Below, piece after piece: positions 1-11,285 of a stretch of DNA of 64,000 nt. Both the position numbers and the translations under genes were made by a program. The notes under the pieces are model-generated. The model saw nothing but the letters and a program-made list of their open reading frames with translations. It searched no databases and was not told the origin of the DNA. Source of the stretch: Pycnopodia helianthoides (lineage: Eukaryota > Echinodermata > Asteroidea > Forcipulatida > Asteriidae); NCBI GenBank assembly GCA_032158295.1, contig CM063249.1, positions 6,897,195 through 6,961,194 of the forward strand, read 5' to 3'. Position 1 is the stretch's first letter, and each line of letters begins with the position of its first letter.

Positions 1-214
1 ACCTACGTTGGGAAAGGGGTTGTAATATTGATCCCAACTCTTTTGCACTCTATCTCCACAAATGACAGGCAGACGCTCCGGCCCAAATTTGGAAAAAAAA
101 TGCTCCGTTTATAGAGGACGTTATAGTTGTCGTATACAGGTAGAGTGACAAAAAAATATATTTATTTACCTTATAACCAGTTCTTCCAGCATATTAAATA
201 AATCGTTGCTGTGT
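1..214. other. Intergenic, nothing recognised
   Basis: AT-rich sequence ahead of the first tandem duplication. I see no open frame of note, repeat unit or RNA gene in it. Confidence 0.5.
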
Positions 215-1760
215 ACCCGGCAACCAGAGCCACGGGTTGCCAATGATGGCCTTGGTCACGTCAAGTATTTATTTATTCATTCATGGCCGCCATTCGTCGA
301 AGTAAAGTGGGTTAATTAAAATGGATGTATTAAAAATCACGTAGGCAAACGTTTAATCAGTAAGTTATTCTAGGGCCTCAATTAAATTATTAGGATCATA
401 TTTGGTTAATGAGTTGTGGAAATTGATGTGTCTTTCATAGAAAGATATATAGATGAAACCTGTTTTTTAAAAGTTTGTGTTGCCCTCTGAGAGTGTTAAA
501 ACCCTGCGAGCAGCCAGCTTAGAATTTTTACGCGCGTCCCCCAGGGTGCTCACGCGGTAGGCGTTTTATGTTTGGGTGTAAATAACTGTGTTTGGGGCAC
601 AAATCTTGTTCTAATGGTTTGAACAGATGAATCTAAGTTCACTGAACACACACACCAAAGATTTTAACATTCTGGCAATTGCATATAGGTTCACAACTGA
701 TTTGCCAAAGCATGTCGAAATCCGCGATTTTGCCAAAAAATAGTACAAATGAATGCCGCCTTGGCTCCACCCACATTAAATTGTGACAACTGGCCTACCC
801 GGTAAATGACCTCTAGGGCAAAATCGGTTCAGCCACTTTGTTAAGGACAGTTCAGGGTTGGATGAAAATTAATTTCAGCGAAATTGAACACAAAAAAGTG
901 TTGTAATTAACAAAAATATAAAAAAGTGCCTACGGCGTGAGCACCTTCGCTGACCCCAGGGTTAAAACAAGCATTAATTACACAGAACACTTTATGCAGT
1001 AATTATATTAGATAATTTAATGAACAATTGAGTTTCTATTAAACTTCACCTGACAGAACAAGGGTGTTGTGGATTGTAACTTTTTTTTACAAACAACAAA
1101 CAAACCAAACTATCTTAAAATCCTTAAGGACGATTGCCACTTCGATCACCTGAACCGTTCACATATTTTACTTTGAAAAAATATCAATATTTCGGCATGT
1201 TGACATTTCGCTTTACTTTTCTTACAGAGAGGTGATATGAATTCTTTGCGATAAATTGCAATTTGTAATTTACATCTATCATAATGAAATCTATAAACGT
1301 ATTCCTCTTTCGCTTTCAAATGACGTGTCAAAATTAATCAACAACAGCTGCCAAGCGGACGCTGTTTTCACTCTGTTTAATGTTTTGTTTAAATAACGTC
1401 CAAACTAATCAGAAGTTCATTTGCATTTGGCCAAAGAATCTAATTTTCTTCGAGAATGGCACAACTAAAATTAGCATCAACTTAAGCATGACTCGTTACA
1501 ACTTCTTTTTAACAAGTCGTTTTTTGCCTGATTGGAAAGCACCGTGGAATCAAAATAATTCAATGGACTGAATTGCGATACTGCTATTATCATGTCATGA
1601 CGTCCAGCACTAACACGGGCCGAACGCAAAGAGCGTGCACTCACAACTTTTTGGCAACAGCTCCCATTGCTTTTTTGTACAAACTTTCCAGCTGGGAACC
1701 TTCACACAGCCAGGGGGATCTATTGTCTTCTTTTGTTCATATCCCCGATTTTGTACACAC
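215..1760 (+). repeat. Tandem duplication, copy 1 (interrupted)
   Basis: This stretch aligns closely with 1815-2860 over its whole length. Shared blocks include 240-480 with 1823-2045, and 968-1640 with 2085-2760. Copy 1 differs chiefly by a 459-bp insertion at 502-960. Short frames in both copies are not conserved as protein, so I treat the duplication as non-coding. Confidence 0.85.
502..960. mobile_element. MITE-like insertion with 7-bp target duplication
   Basis: Flanked on both sides by GTTAAAA (495-501 and 961-967). The paralogous copy at about 2085 has a single TATTAAAA and no insert, so it is a natural empty site. Near the two ends is an inverted motif GGTGCTCACGC-GTAGGC (about 548-567 and 926-946, opposite strands). 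No transposase frame is present, so this is a non-autonomous element of unknown superfamily. Confidence 0.75.
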
Positions 1761-1814
1761 CCACCCACCCACACAGCTCTGTGTTGCATTCCTTTGATCT
1801 GTACACTTCAGAAA

Positions 1815-2860
1815 AATCAAGCCAATGGTGGCTCTGGTCACATCAAGTATTAATTTATACATTCATGGCCACCATTCGTCGAAGTAAAGTGGGCTAATTA
1901 AAATGGATGTATTAAAATTCACGTAAGCAAAAGTTTATTCAGTAAGTTATTCTAGGGCCTCAATTAAATTAGGATCATATTTGGTTGATGAGTTGTGGAA
2001 ATTGATGTGTCTTTGACAGAAAGATATATAGATGAAACCTTATTTTCCCACCAGAGGACATTTGTGTTGCCTTTTGACAGTATTAAAACAAGCATCAATT
2101 ACAAAGAACACTTAATGCAGTAATTATATCATACAATTTAATGATCAAGTGAGTTTCTATTAACCTTCACCTTCACAAAGGTGTTGGTGATTAAAAAAAA
2201 ATACAAAATACAAAATACAAACAACAAACAAAACAAACTATCTTAAAATCTTTAAGGACGTATGCCACTTCGATCATCTGAACCGTTCAAATAATTATTT
2301 TACTTAGAAAAAAATATATATTTCGGTATGTTGACATTTTGCTTTACTTTTCTTACAGAAAGGTGATACGAATTCTTTGCGATAAATAACAATTTGTAAT
2401 TTACATCTATCATAATGAGATCTATAAACGTATTCCTCTTTTGCTTTCAAATGACGTGTCAAAATTCATGAACAACAGCTAGGCCAAGCGGACGCTGTTT
2501 TCACTCCGTTTAATGTTTTGTTTAAATAGCGTCCCAACTAACCAGAAGTTCATTTGCATTTGGCCAAAGAATCAAATTTTCTTCGAGATGCCACAACTAA
2601 AATTAGCATCAACTTAAGGATGACTCGTTACAACTTCTTTTTAACAAGTCGTTTTTTTCCTGATTGGAAAGCACCGTGGAATCAAAATAATTCAATAGAC
2701 TGAATTGCGATGTCAAGACTTCCAGCACTAACACGGGCCGAACGCAAAGAGCGTGCACACACAACTTTGGTTTTGTACACACTCTCCAACTGGGGAGCTT
2801 TACCCAACTGAGAACCATGAAGTCCTCTTCTGTTATAAGTTCCCACCATGAATGTGCATC
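1815..2860 (+). repeat. Tandem duplication, copy 2 (empty site)
   Basis: Second copy of the 215-1760 segment, lacking the 459-bp insert. Similarity fades near 2850. Small indels and substitutions separate the copies, so the duplication is not brand new. Confidence 0.85.
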
Positions 2861-4595
2861 CGTCACCACAAAAACGTTGTTAGGGTGATGGCAAATTCAC
2901 ATGAACGCCGAGAAAAAAAAAAAACCCAGAGGTACACCGACATGACGGTGTATATGACTTGATATATCAATAGAGCTACTCGACATCTAAGTTCGTGACT
3001 GCTAAAACTGGTGTCCAAAATGATAAAATGTTATCTAGTCTGCCAAATATTCATGGCAGCCGTTGTCATGGCAATCAACGTTGCTGGCCAACCAATGTTG
3101 CTCTAAATAAATCATTGAACAAGATTAAGTCAGATTAAGGGCTTTCAAGTAAGGACTGAGTAGGGACACGTAATATAACAACTATGTGATTGAAATCTCG
3201 TTTGAGTGAAGTGTTGATTCTGAGAAGAACCGGTGGGTTGAGATGTAGTAGAGTCTGGACGTTTCTATCAGAGTGATGTACTCGACTTCATCTCCGTTAT
3301 GCAACACCAAGATCAGCAGGTAAAGAGTTCAGCTTCAAATGAGGCCATTTTGTGGTCTGGCTATTGCCTGTCGTGATGGAGGACATGAGCAACATTGTGG
3401 GCTAACCCCATGTGTTTTCTATTGTCCCTTTTCTTTAATCTTCCCTGTACACAAATTTGTGGGGGTTAACCCCACAGTATATCAAAACACCCACAATGTC
3501 TATCTTGTAAGCACGGGCGGACAAGGATGAAAGAAGCGAGTTAGATGGTGCTAAGAAAGCTCCACACAATAGTTGTATGACGCAAACTTTCCAACAACTC
3601 TTATAGTCTCGTCTATTCTTTGTTCTTGTCTTTACTAAACGTTACAGCTTGTCCTTGAAAGAGAAATGGCGGGGCAGATAGGGGAAACGTTTGAGGGAAT
3701 CCTTTGATGGTACATTGGCTAGGGGAAGTGCCATCGTAGATTTTGTCCTTCGACCTTTGACATAAAGGATTCGAGAAGCCCACAGTTCAAATAAATTACA
3801 TGATAATGACTCTGTCTCTAAACCAGTTCAATGAAACACACTTCTTATTGTAGCTACATTGGTTAGGGCTAGTTAATCTACACTAACATCATCATACGTT
3901 TTCGAAGCGTAGCATAAAATCACGAGCCAATGAAGATCCACAATGTGGAAATGTGGAAGGGGGGAAATGGCATTCATAAAACATTTACTTATTTTCCTTC
4001 CCGTTTGCATGTAGACTTTCCAAAATAACAGCAGACTTTAAAGTTGAGACAACTTGGCTTCTAGCAAGGGGAGGCTGAGAATCACGTCGCTTTGTGCATG
4101 GGGAATTTGACAAAGCTGATGATAGCATGATGAAGTTCTACATCGCAAAACCAGGAAGAAATGTCCTTTTCCCCAATGAATAAGTCATTTTGTAAATTCT
4201 CACTAAAAAGACTGATCATTTGGCTTTTAAGTCACCTTGATTTCCCCGACCGTGTGAAGATTTCAATCAGTAAAAGAAACCGTTTCTAATGTTTTCACCA
4301 CGGCGATTCCGACAGCCTTAAGTGATAATGGCTTTGTGGAGCTGTCAACAACACACCTTGGAAGGTCGCGAGTGAGCGTCTAACGGATTCACTTTTATCT
4401 AGATCCAAGATCTGAAGTGATGGTTTGAATTTGATACCCTCGGAAGGAAGGTCTGAGACCAGACTCGGTGTTTTGGTTTCTGTCTTTAACATTGTGTCTT
4501 CTCCCCCCTCATACAATTGGCGTTGAAAAACACAGACTAAACAGACTCAGACTGTGACCGTTGGGTCATCTGAGGATGTCAAAGAATGCCCACAG
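2861..4595. other. Intergenic, mostly unassigned
   Basis: No supported gene. At about 3170-3310 the minus strand carries GAAACGTCCAGACTC-type sequence resembling the tail of the hairpin-bearing retroelement repeats seen at 24850 and 30610. A 12-bp perfect palindrome GGGGTTAACCCC lies near 3463. Short open frames have no recognisable domain. Confidence 0.4.
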
Positions 4596-4680
4596 CGTGA
4601 CCAAAGCCGTGAGCGTGACGGTGACCGTGACCCTAACCCTAACGGTGACCGTGACCGTGAAGGCGACGTGACCGTGATCA
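4596..4680 (+). repeat. GTGACC-type short tandem repeat
   Basis: Degenerate 6-bp array of GTGACC/GTGACG units that includes one CCCTAACCCTAA stretch resembling telomere repeat. It is short and imperfect, about 85 bp. Confidence 0.75.
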
Positions 4681-5031
4681 CATAGCTGGAATTTTGTGCG
4701 TGTATATATTGACAAGGTTAGTATTTTTTTTATAGTACAATAGTATTTTGAAACGCACTTTTAGTTTCTCTCTCCCCAATAATAAATATTAATAACAATA
4801 AAAACAAATATAACAAAATTACAACAGTTTGTGAACTACGAAAACTACTACTTTTTTTTTTAAATAGTAGTCTTGGCATCATTTCGTGTGGATTAGCTCA
4901 AATACTGGGTACACACAGTGGATGGGGTGGTGCAATCTGTAACACCGCTAAAAGGCTCCGGTACACATCAGTTATTATGGCTCAGAAGTCCAAGGTTTAT
5001 CTGCCATTTTAAAACCCTCCGATGGCATACA
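4681..5031. other. Intergenic AT-rich stretch
   Basis: A/T homopolymer runs (for example near 4722 and 4851) and no recognisable feature before the nested transposon cluster. Confidence 0.4.
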
Positions 5032-5169
5032 TGGCCCAATTTCATGGCTCTGCTTACCGTAAGCAAAGAATCGGCACTTACGGATGCAAGGATTCCGCAC
5101 TTACGTCAAGCGTGTTTCACGGGTTAGCGGGGAAGATTTGCATGTGCGCGCGCATACTCCACGTTGCTA

Positions 5170-5687
5170 TAGATAGGTTGCAGTATGACGTAAATCGGCC
5201 ATCTTTACGGGCAGTTTAGAACAAACAGTCGTGCGTTTCGTGTGAGAACGCCGTGCAACACGCGCGCATTTCACGAAACTCATTGCAGGATTGGTCAGTG
5301 AACAACGCGGCTGCGTTAATAAGTTGAGCGTTTGACGCACCTGCAAGCCAAAATGCAATTTGCCCGTAAAGATGGCGTCTACTGGGAACATAGAGTTATA
5401 TAGAAGAACTAGAGGGCGCACTAGCCAAGTTACTTGACTCGTCGCGCGGGTGGTGCGGCCATGTTTTAGGTACCACTACCATTAATTTACTGTACGCAAA
5501 ACAACAACATGAACACCGAGCGCGTGATGCGTGCATTTACCATACGCACATCGTATACTTCGTACTCAATTTTGCCCTCTATTAAATGGCGCTCGTGTCT
5601 CCTTGCGGTCCCGGCGCGTTTGTGCACGCAGTATTGCCAGTGCGCCCTCTAGTTCTTATATATAACTCTATGACTGGGAACTATCTA
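5170..5687 (+). mobile_element. MITE, family B, itself interrupted
   Basis: Ends are TAGATAG and CTATCTA with subterminal inverted copies of GCCATCTTTACGGGCA. Other copies are 32492-32699 (plus) and 61679-61909 (inverted); a remnant lies at 48784-48813. The uninterrupted size is about 227 bp. The 61.7-kb copy is flanked by TA on both sides, which fits a Tc1/mariner-type target. A family C element is inserted at 5389-5672. Confidence 0.85.
5389..5672. mobile_element. hAT-like MITE, family C, 284 bp, 8-bp TSD
   Basis: Starts CATAGAG and ends CTCTATG, with terminal inverted repeats running about 35 bp and including AGAACTAGAGGGCGCACT. It is flanked exactly by ACTGGGAA at 5381-5388 and 5673-5680. 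Removing it restores the family B sequence as seen in the other copies. The 8-bp duplication and a C-A-N-N-G start fit the hAT superfamily. No transposase frame, so non-autonomous. Confidence 0.85.
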
Positions 5688-5805
5688 TTAGGCATTCTTC
5701 CCTTACACAGCTAGCTCAGAAATTTGACGCTTGCACAGTAAGCGGAGAATGGTGATTGCAAGCGCAGAAATCGGCGGTAAGCAGAGCCATGAAATTGGGC
5801 CCTAG

Positions 5806-6600
5806 TCTCCAACCAATAGACCGAAAACACATTTTCCTTAATTACTCGTTCATTTTTTAAAAGCAAAAACAGGTGAAACTCTTTAAGATCTATCCCTAGA
5901 CAGGCCCGACTGACATTGACATTGACTCCGAATCCCAAGTTATAAAACACTCTCTACAAAGGGTAGAAACCATTTAAAGGAACATTACATAATTGGTTTT
6001 TGCTAACAAAACAGTTGCTGGCAGTGTAAGCACTTTATGTAATCCACCATGTACATAAACTGACAAACCTGTAGAAGTTTGAGATCGATCGGCCATCTGG
6101 GTCACGAGAAAATAGTGAAAAAACCGATTACACATTTGCATGAAATCATACAGATTCAACAAATGAATAAAACGCTCACTGAGCGATAAACTCCAATCGG
6201 AAAATTAGTTTATTCATTTCTCATCAAATATGGCGTTTCAAACAAAAATATTTCAATAGATGTTTTTTACTATCATCATCATTAGACCGTGTAAGTTTTG
6301 TGTAAATCTGTGATAAAAAGTATATTTTACAAGTAGTTCTATCCTTAGTTCTGTCCATAGAGAGGCCCGATTGACATTGACTGCGAATCCCTAGTTATAA
6401 AACACTCTCTACAAAGGGTAGTTTAAAACAAAAAAGCGGTTTCGCAATTAAAAACATAATAATTCACCCACAAAATGTAAAATTGTTATTATTATTTTAT
6501 TATCAAAAAAAGCATGAAATCAACATTGTAAAGGAGGTATACAAGTTTTCCCAGCATAAAGCACGCTGCTATAACCTAGGGCGTCCGAAGACGGTCAATA
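5806..6600 (+). repeat. Dispersed repeat Z, copy 1 (split by a TTAA element)
   Basis: Matches 34462-34875 in order: an ACACATTTTCCTTAATTAC block, GAATCCC...TTATAAA, a TATT-rich stretch, then CCCAGCATAAAGCACGCTGCT. The E element at 5974-6350 splits it. A part of the repeat (about 5892-5970) occurs again after the element (about 6358-6421). Confidence 0.75.
5974..6350 (+). mobile_element. piggyBac-like MITE, family E, 3' end truncated
   Basis: Begins TTTAAAGGAACATTACATAA and follows the family body seen at 10152 and 45652. The last 30 or so bases, which should mirror the start, are missing and run into repeat Z. Confidence 0.8.
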
Positions 6601-8232
6601 ATTGGCATCGCAGGGTTATAAACTGTGTCTAAGCGGATGGCTTAAGCTTCAGGCTTATAATGTCGACTTCATTGCACATCGGTTTATAAAAACCAAATAA
6701 CAGTCTTTATCCTGATGCAAGAATATTAAGATCAGATAAATACTTTAATGCATGCACCTGCTATACGGTTCATCAGCATATTACAGGCGTACAGCCAGAG
6801 TCCCTCATGAGCATAGAATGATGCCGAGCAATCGGCTCAGCCCTTGGGCCGGAGCAAGTCCGTGGAAGGTGTTAATAAGGAGGAAATTAGCAGCAGTGGA
6901 TACATCTGGTACATGATAGTGACATTGGGCGTCCTATTGGCCGGTAATTACTCACAGACACCCCCGGAACTCCACAGCTATCATTCATATCCGGCGGTTC
7001 CTTAATCATCCATTATCATCAATCTAGCTGGAATCCACAAGCAGCGGCGTATACTGGGGGATGATTTGCAGGGGGAACGGGTGAACTTGAGGGTTTACCT
7101 CACTCATCCGTGTTGGTCGTGGGGGAGGGGGGAGGGTGCACAGGGGCAGTGCAATACTACCCAAGAGAAGTGGGACCGGGGTTAAGTTTCCATAATTGCA
7201 GACTAGCCTGAGAAGGAGAATGTCACAAACAAGTACGTGTTGTTTGTGTTGTCGTTTTAGTTATTCATTCCGTTAGCTTTTTACTGGTTTTGTAACACGT
7301 CCTACCCCCACACCTATAGTAATGTATATACCTTTACCACCGGTAGAACCCATTACGTTGCCCCCAAATAATGTCCATGTATATTAGACTGCAGCACGCT
7401 GTCACCCCCATTTATTTTTATCCCCCCCCCCCATTCAAAACAAAATTGTTAGAAGAGAACCACTAGAGTATAACGATTGAGATAATCTCTTTATCGGTAT
7501 ATTGACAAAGCATTTTGAAACCTTCATTAGAAAATATCAAAACGACTCGGTCTTTGGTGGTGCATTTGAAGATAACGACGGGAAATCCAAATTATCCGGT
7601 GTTTTGATTTTGACCCATGTGGCGTCTGGACAGTGAGTGTGTATGTGTATAGTTGGAACAGATTGAAAGAACATTATATGTATTTCAATTTGCTCTATAG
7701 AGTTTGTCCGTGTTATTCACTACATGAAGCTCAGACCCGGTGTCGAAGTACTTTCGCTTAACAAACCGTGCACAATGCAGAACAAACTTGGCTGTAAGTG
7801 CCGTGTCGTTTGAAGTCTAATTTTATTTTAAAACTTAGTAATATTTCGTTACTTGACGAGAATTACCTGTGCATGTGGTCATCACACAAAGACATTGTTT
7901 AATACAAACGGATACACGGTGTAGAATGATCTTAACTAAGTGCCGGGTACTTTGCAAATTGAATTTTCCCAATTTGTTGTGCGTGACTTGAATGAGAGAT
8001 ATTGTGGCACTACACAAAGATCTTTTGTTCATACAAACCGGATATTCGCAGAAAATATTCGCCAAGTGCTGGGTAGTTAACAATTTAATTATAAATCTTG
8101 TTATGCATGACGGAACCAGACGAGGATGTTGGATCGTAACACAACGATTTTGGGGGGGGGGTGTCCTTATGCTCAGGATGGTGGGTGTAGGTCGGTATGG
8201 TGTTCTTTTAGGCAGAGGCATTTTGGGGTCTT
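6601..8232. other. Intergenic, unassigned
   Basis: No gene supported. Contains G-rich (about 7121-7136) and C-rich (about 7423-7432) runs. Overlapping open frames on both strands at 7835-8314 show no domain and no shared codon bias. Confidence 0.4.
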
Positions 8233-8503
8233 TTAAAAGCACGATACACTTTTGGTAATTGTCGAAGACTAGTATCCTCTCTTGGTGTATCCCAACATGT
8301 GCATAAAATAACAAACCTGAACATTTGGGCTCAAATGGTCATCGAAGTTGCAAGAAAATGACAGGAAAAAAACCCTATATTATTGTATAGAATTGAGTGC
8401 TTTCAAATGCCCGAGAAAGGCTCATGTCTGAACCTTTCAGGTGCTCCTTACCAAGTTTTTATGGTAATGTATTTCTTGAGTAATTACCAAAAATATCAAT
8501 AAC
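8233..8503 (-). mobile_element. TTAA-type MITE, family F, degenerate copy
   Basis: Read on the minus strand it follows the family F consensus seen intact at 56291-56685: GGTAATTACTC near the start, AACTTCGATGACC and CACAGGTTTGTTATTTTATGC later, and CCAAAAGTGTATCGTGCTTT at the end. The internal part is shortened and diverged. Confidence 0.7.
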
Positions 8504-9039
8504 AGAACTCCACAAATCACATGAAGAACAGAGAGCATTCAAACCCCACAGGTGAAAAACGTAAGTTTCAAACACAAAAGTGACCAAGCGTTTTGACAGA
8601 GCACGTACGTTCTCGCTGTGCAATCGTGCACAAAACTAGGACGTGCCAAATTTAATAGTCAGTACAATGAGAGAACACTGAAAGAGAGATCCTCGATGTA
8701 CGTACGGGGTCGACAAAATTTGTGTGTATGTACAAGTTAGGTTGTGTGTATGAGGTTGGTTCGAGGCTGCCGAGGACCCTTATTCTACGCTGAACAGACA
8801 AAAATAGTGAACTCAGGGACAAGTGTAAAATATTCATTGCAATGATAATACCAAACATTCAGCTGAATTTTACCCTTATACAATGTTAAACGTGAAAGCT
8901 ATAAATGGGGGAGGGGAAGGTCTCTATACTCGACAAGCCATGCTTTCCACTTAATCAACTTTTTATTCTTTACTTATCCATGTGCGTGCATGTATTATCA
9001 ATTGATTGAGTGGAAATACAGTATTGCCTTTATATAGGC
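8504..9039. other. Intergenic, unassigned
   Basis: No gene or repeat recognised. Confidence 0.35.
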
Positions 9040-9195
9040 CTACATTTGCATTTTTGCCGCGCACTGGTGACAAACTGAAGTTTCAGACCGTGGGCACTCT
9101 CCATTATAGATCTGTCTTCGCAGCCCAACAGGACCTAAAATACGATCGTTAAATTCATCATCATCGTATTCTCTCTTCAAGACTATCAGGTGGCC
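9040..9195 (-). CDS. Possible orphan exon with a CHQC motif
   Basis: On the minus strand a CCCTCCAG acceptor-like site precedes an open frame of 51 codons ending in TAG. The predicted peptide starts GHLIVLKREYDDDEF and ends with SETSVCHQCAAKM. A CHQC run occurs in the CDCA7-type zinc-finger family, but one Cys-His-x-Cys cluster is far too little to assign it. No donor or partner exon was found. Chance open frame is a real alternative. Confidence 0.2.
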   Translation of the reverse strand, partial: GHLIVLKREYDDDEFNDRILGPVGLRRQIYNGECPRSETSVCHQCAAKMQM

Positions 9196-10151
9196 CTGGA
9201 GGGACATCGCACAAAATATGTGCACATCAATATTCATGACAAAATTTGCGACATCGTAATTATACGCGTATAGGCTATACATTCACTGTGAACATTCTCG
9301 GCAATTGTACGCGCATTGCAGTTTAAGTCGTCACTTTTGGGCCACCATAGTAAAATGAGCCCAACACCTTTGCTTAGGTGAAACAAGCCCGATGACCTTC
9401 ACAAAATGTCAAACACAACAAAAACTTGATAGAAAAGTGCTGGCTCTATCCAGTTCAGTGACACTCCACTACTGTTGACTATGGAGACACAAAACAACTG
9501 TTCATGTTTTTTTTAACATGTTTTATGTGTTGTAGGTTCTACGTCTGGGTAAGAAGTTCGCATAATAAAATTCTGCTATATTGACAGTGGTAATTCAGAT
9601 CCTTTTCGTTGTTTTTACACAAACTTGAACACTGAATTTTGGTTTTATTTTTTTGCATTTAGGTTTTTTTGTATGCCAATAAAATCCACCCTTTCACTGA
9701 CCGTCCTTTTGTCCTCACTACTTTACTGTGATTGGTTCTTAGCCACCCTACTGTTTGTAAACTAATAACTTTGATTGGCTAAAAAAAAAAAAAAAAATTA
9801 CGGATACCTTCCCATTATTCTTTGCTTCTCTTTTTTGCTATAAATGGATATGTTTTCGTATGTGCTTGTTTATGCCTCTGACGAAGGTCCGGTTTGGATC
9901 GAAAGCTAAGGCCATCCCCCTACTAGTTGTGTAATATATTTTGTTCCCCCTTTTTAAAATGTTAAATTGTTTTTATTTATTCATTATTATTATTGTGGGG
10001 GGGGGGAGGGGGGTAGTGAATAAAGCAATCGGAGAGCTACGAATGGCAACAAGATGGTATTGGTATAAGCATCCTGCGAAATCAGTTTACCCTATGGTTT
10101 ATTATTTGATACTAGAACAAGGGAACAATTAAACCTTCAAAACAAATCTTC
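9196..10151. other. Intergenic with a retroelement-tail-like hairpin
   Basis: Mostly unassigned, with an A17 run near 9781. At 9878-9904 lies CTGACGA, a GGTCC/GGATC stem with a 5-nt loop, then GAAA. The same layout recurs at 24956 and, inverted, near 30684, and it resembles tail motifs of Penelope-like retroelements. A G run is at about 9997-10012. Confidence 0.4.
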
Positions 10152-10546
10152 CTTTAAAGAAAAATTACATAATTGGTTTTTGCTAACAAAACAGTTGCTG
10201 GCAGTGTAAGCACTTTATGTAATCCACCATGTACATAAACTGACAAACCTGTAGAAGTTTGAGATCGATCGGCCGTCCGGGTCACGAGAAAATAGTGAAA
10301 AACCGAATACCCATTTGCATGAAATCATACAGATTCAACAAATGAATAAAACGCCCACTGAGCGATAAACTCCAATCGGAAAATTAGTTTCTTCATTTCT
10401 CATCAAGTATGGCATTTCAGACAGAAATATTTCAAGGGATGTTTTCTACTATCATCATCAGTAGACCGTTTAAGTTTTATGTAAATCTGTGATCAAAAGT
10501 ATATTTTACAAGTTTTTTTCTTACCAATTCTGTAATGTTCCTTTAA
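10152..10546 (+). mobile_element. piggyBac-like MITE, family E, full length
   Basis: Starts CTTTAAAGAAAAATTACATA and ends CCAATTCTGTAATGTTCCTT, its approximate inverse. Aligns end to end with 45652-46037. No coding potential. Confidence 0.85.
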
Positions 10547-11110
10547 AGGTAGGGTCATACTTTGGTAAAGATCCCCCAAAATGTTGTAACTTAACCCATA
10601 ACTTCACCACACAACTGCTGTTGAGCCTAACTACAGAAAAAAAAAAACTCGTAGATGAACAAGGAATGAGTGTCTTTCTCCGTGCTCTCATTACAAGTGA
10701 TATAAGACGGCAAACATGGCAAAACATACATCACAAAAAGAGAACGAGTTGCTTTGTATAATGGCAAACAATTTGTTCGCGTGTGTTTATTTTCAAGGCA
10801 GTAAATAATGAATGTCCAATGAAATGCAGCAATAAATACTACATGCATTGTGCTTAGGCAGGAACAATGTTTAATGTACTGTGACCATGCAGTCAGACGA
10901 GTATGAGTTACATTCGAAAGCCTATACGTTGTACACAGATGGTCATGGTAGTAAGCTTCCTGAAAAATTATTTTGTCTGAGGTGTCCCCGTTGGTTTTCA
11001 ATCAATACAATGTCCCAACATTTTGAACCTCCAACGATTTAACCGCCGTCACCTTGCTAAACGTGGATGGATTCGACGTTCTTGATAGACTGGACACACC
11101 GTAACACTTT
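10547..11110 (+). repeat. Dispersed repeat H, copy 1
   Basis: Begins with AAAGGTAGGGTCATACTTTG and ends near GGATGGATTCGACGTTCTTG. Both blocks occur in the same order at 44755-45075, where the middle is shorter. It abuts the end of the family E element. Overlapping frames on both strands (10489-11001) are not conserved between the copies. Confidence 0.6.
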
Positions 11111-11130
11111 GTGCATTTATTTTGCTCTTC

Positions 11131-11285
11131 GAATATATAGATGGGTTGCCACATGACGTCATTGACCACCATCTTTGATGAAAAACAATGGAAACGTGTG
11201 TACGCGCACAACCCTCAGCCAATGATAGCCTTTCAAGCGTGCACATTTCATCAAAGATGGCGGCCAATGCAATGGGGGTCTATAA
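11131..11285 (-). mobile_element. MITE, family V, copy 1
   Basis: Inverted inner repeats CCATCTTTGATGAAA and TTTCATCAAAGATGG flank a core that includes CTCAGCCAATGATAGC. It is the reverse complement of 61447-61604. The margin holds a CRE-like TGACGTCA. Confidence 0.8.

Larger units (their letters stand above)
5032..5802. mobile_element. Palindromic MITE, family A, outer shell of a three-level nest
   Basis: The left end (GCCCAATTTCATGGCTCTGC) is the inverse of the right end (GCAGAGCCATGAAATTGGGC). Related copies are at 29363-29482 (compact) and 23007-23331 (diverged). In the latter the sequence runs straight from GTGCGTA to GGCATTC, whereas here about 530 bp of family B plus C elements interrupt it. 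There is no coding capacity. The ends resemble the GGGCCC-ended elements at 16153 and 18104. Confidence 0.8.

Noticed and set aside
4596..4680. Telomere remnant
   Set aside because: Only two CCCTAA units lie inside a GTGACC array.
5167..5421. Peptide conserved in three places (SLTNPAMSFVKCARVARR)
   Set aside because: The three copies are the same MITE (family B) with near-identical DNA; one has an 18-bp deletion. No sign of protein-level selection.
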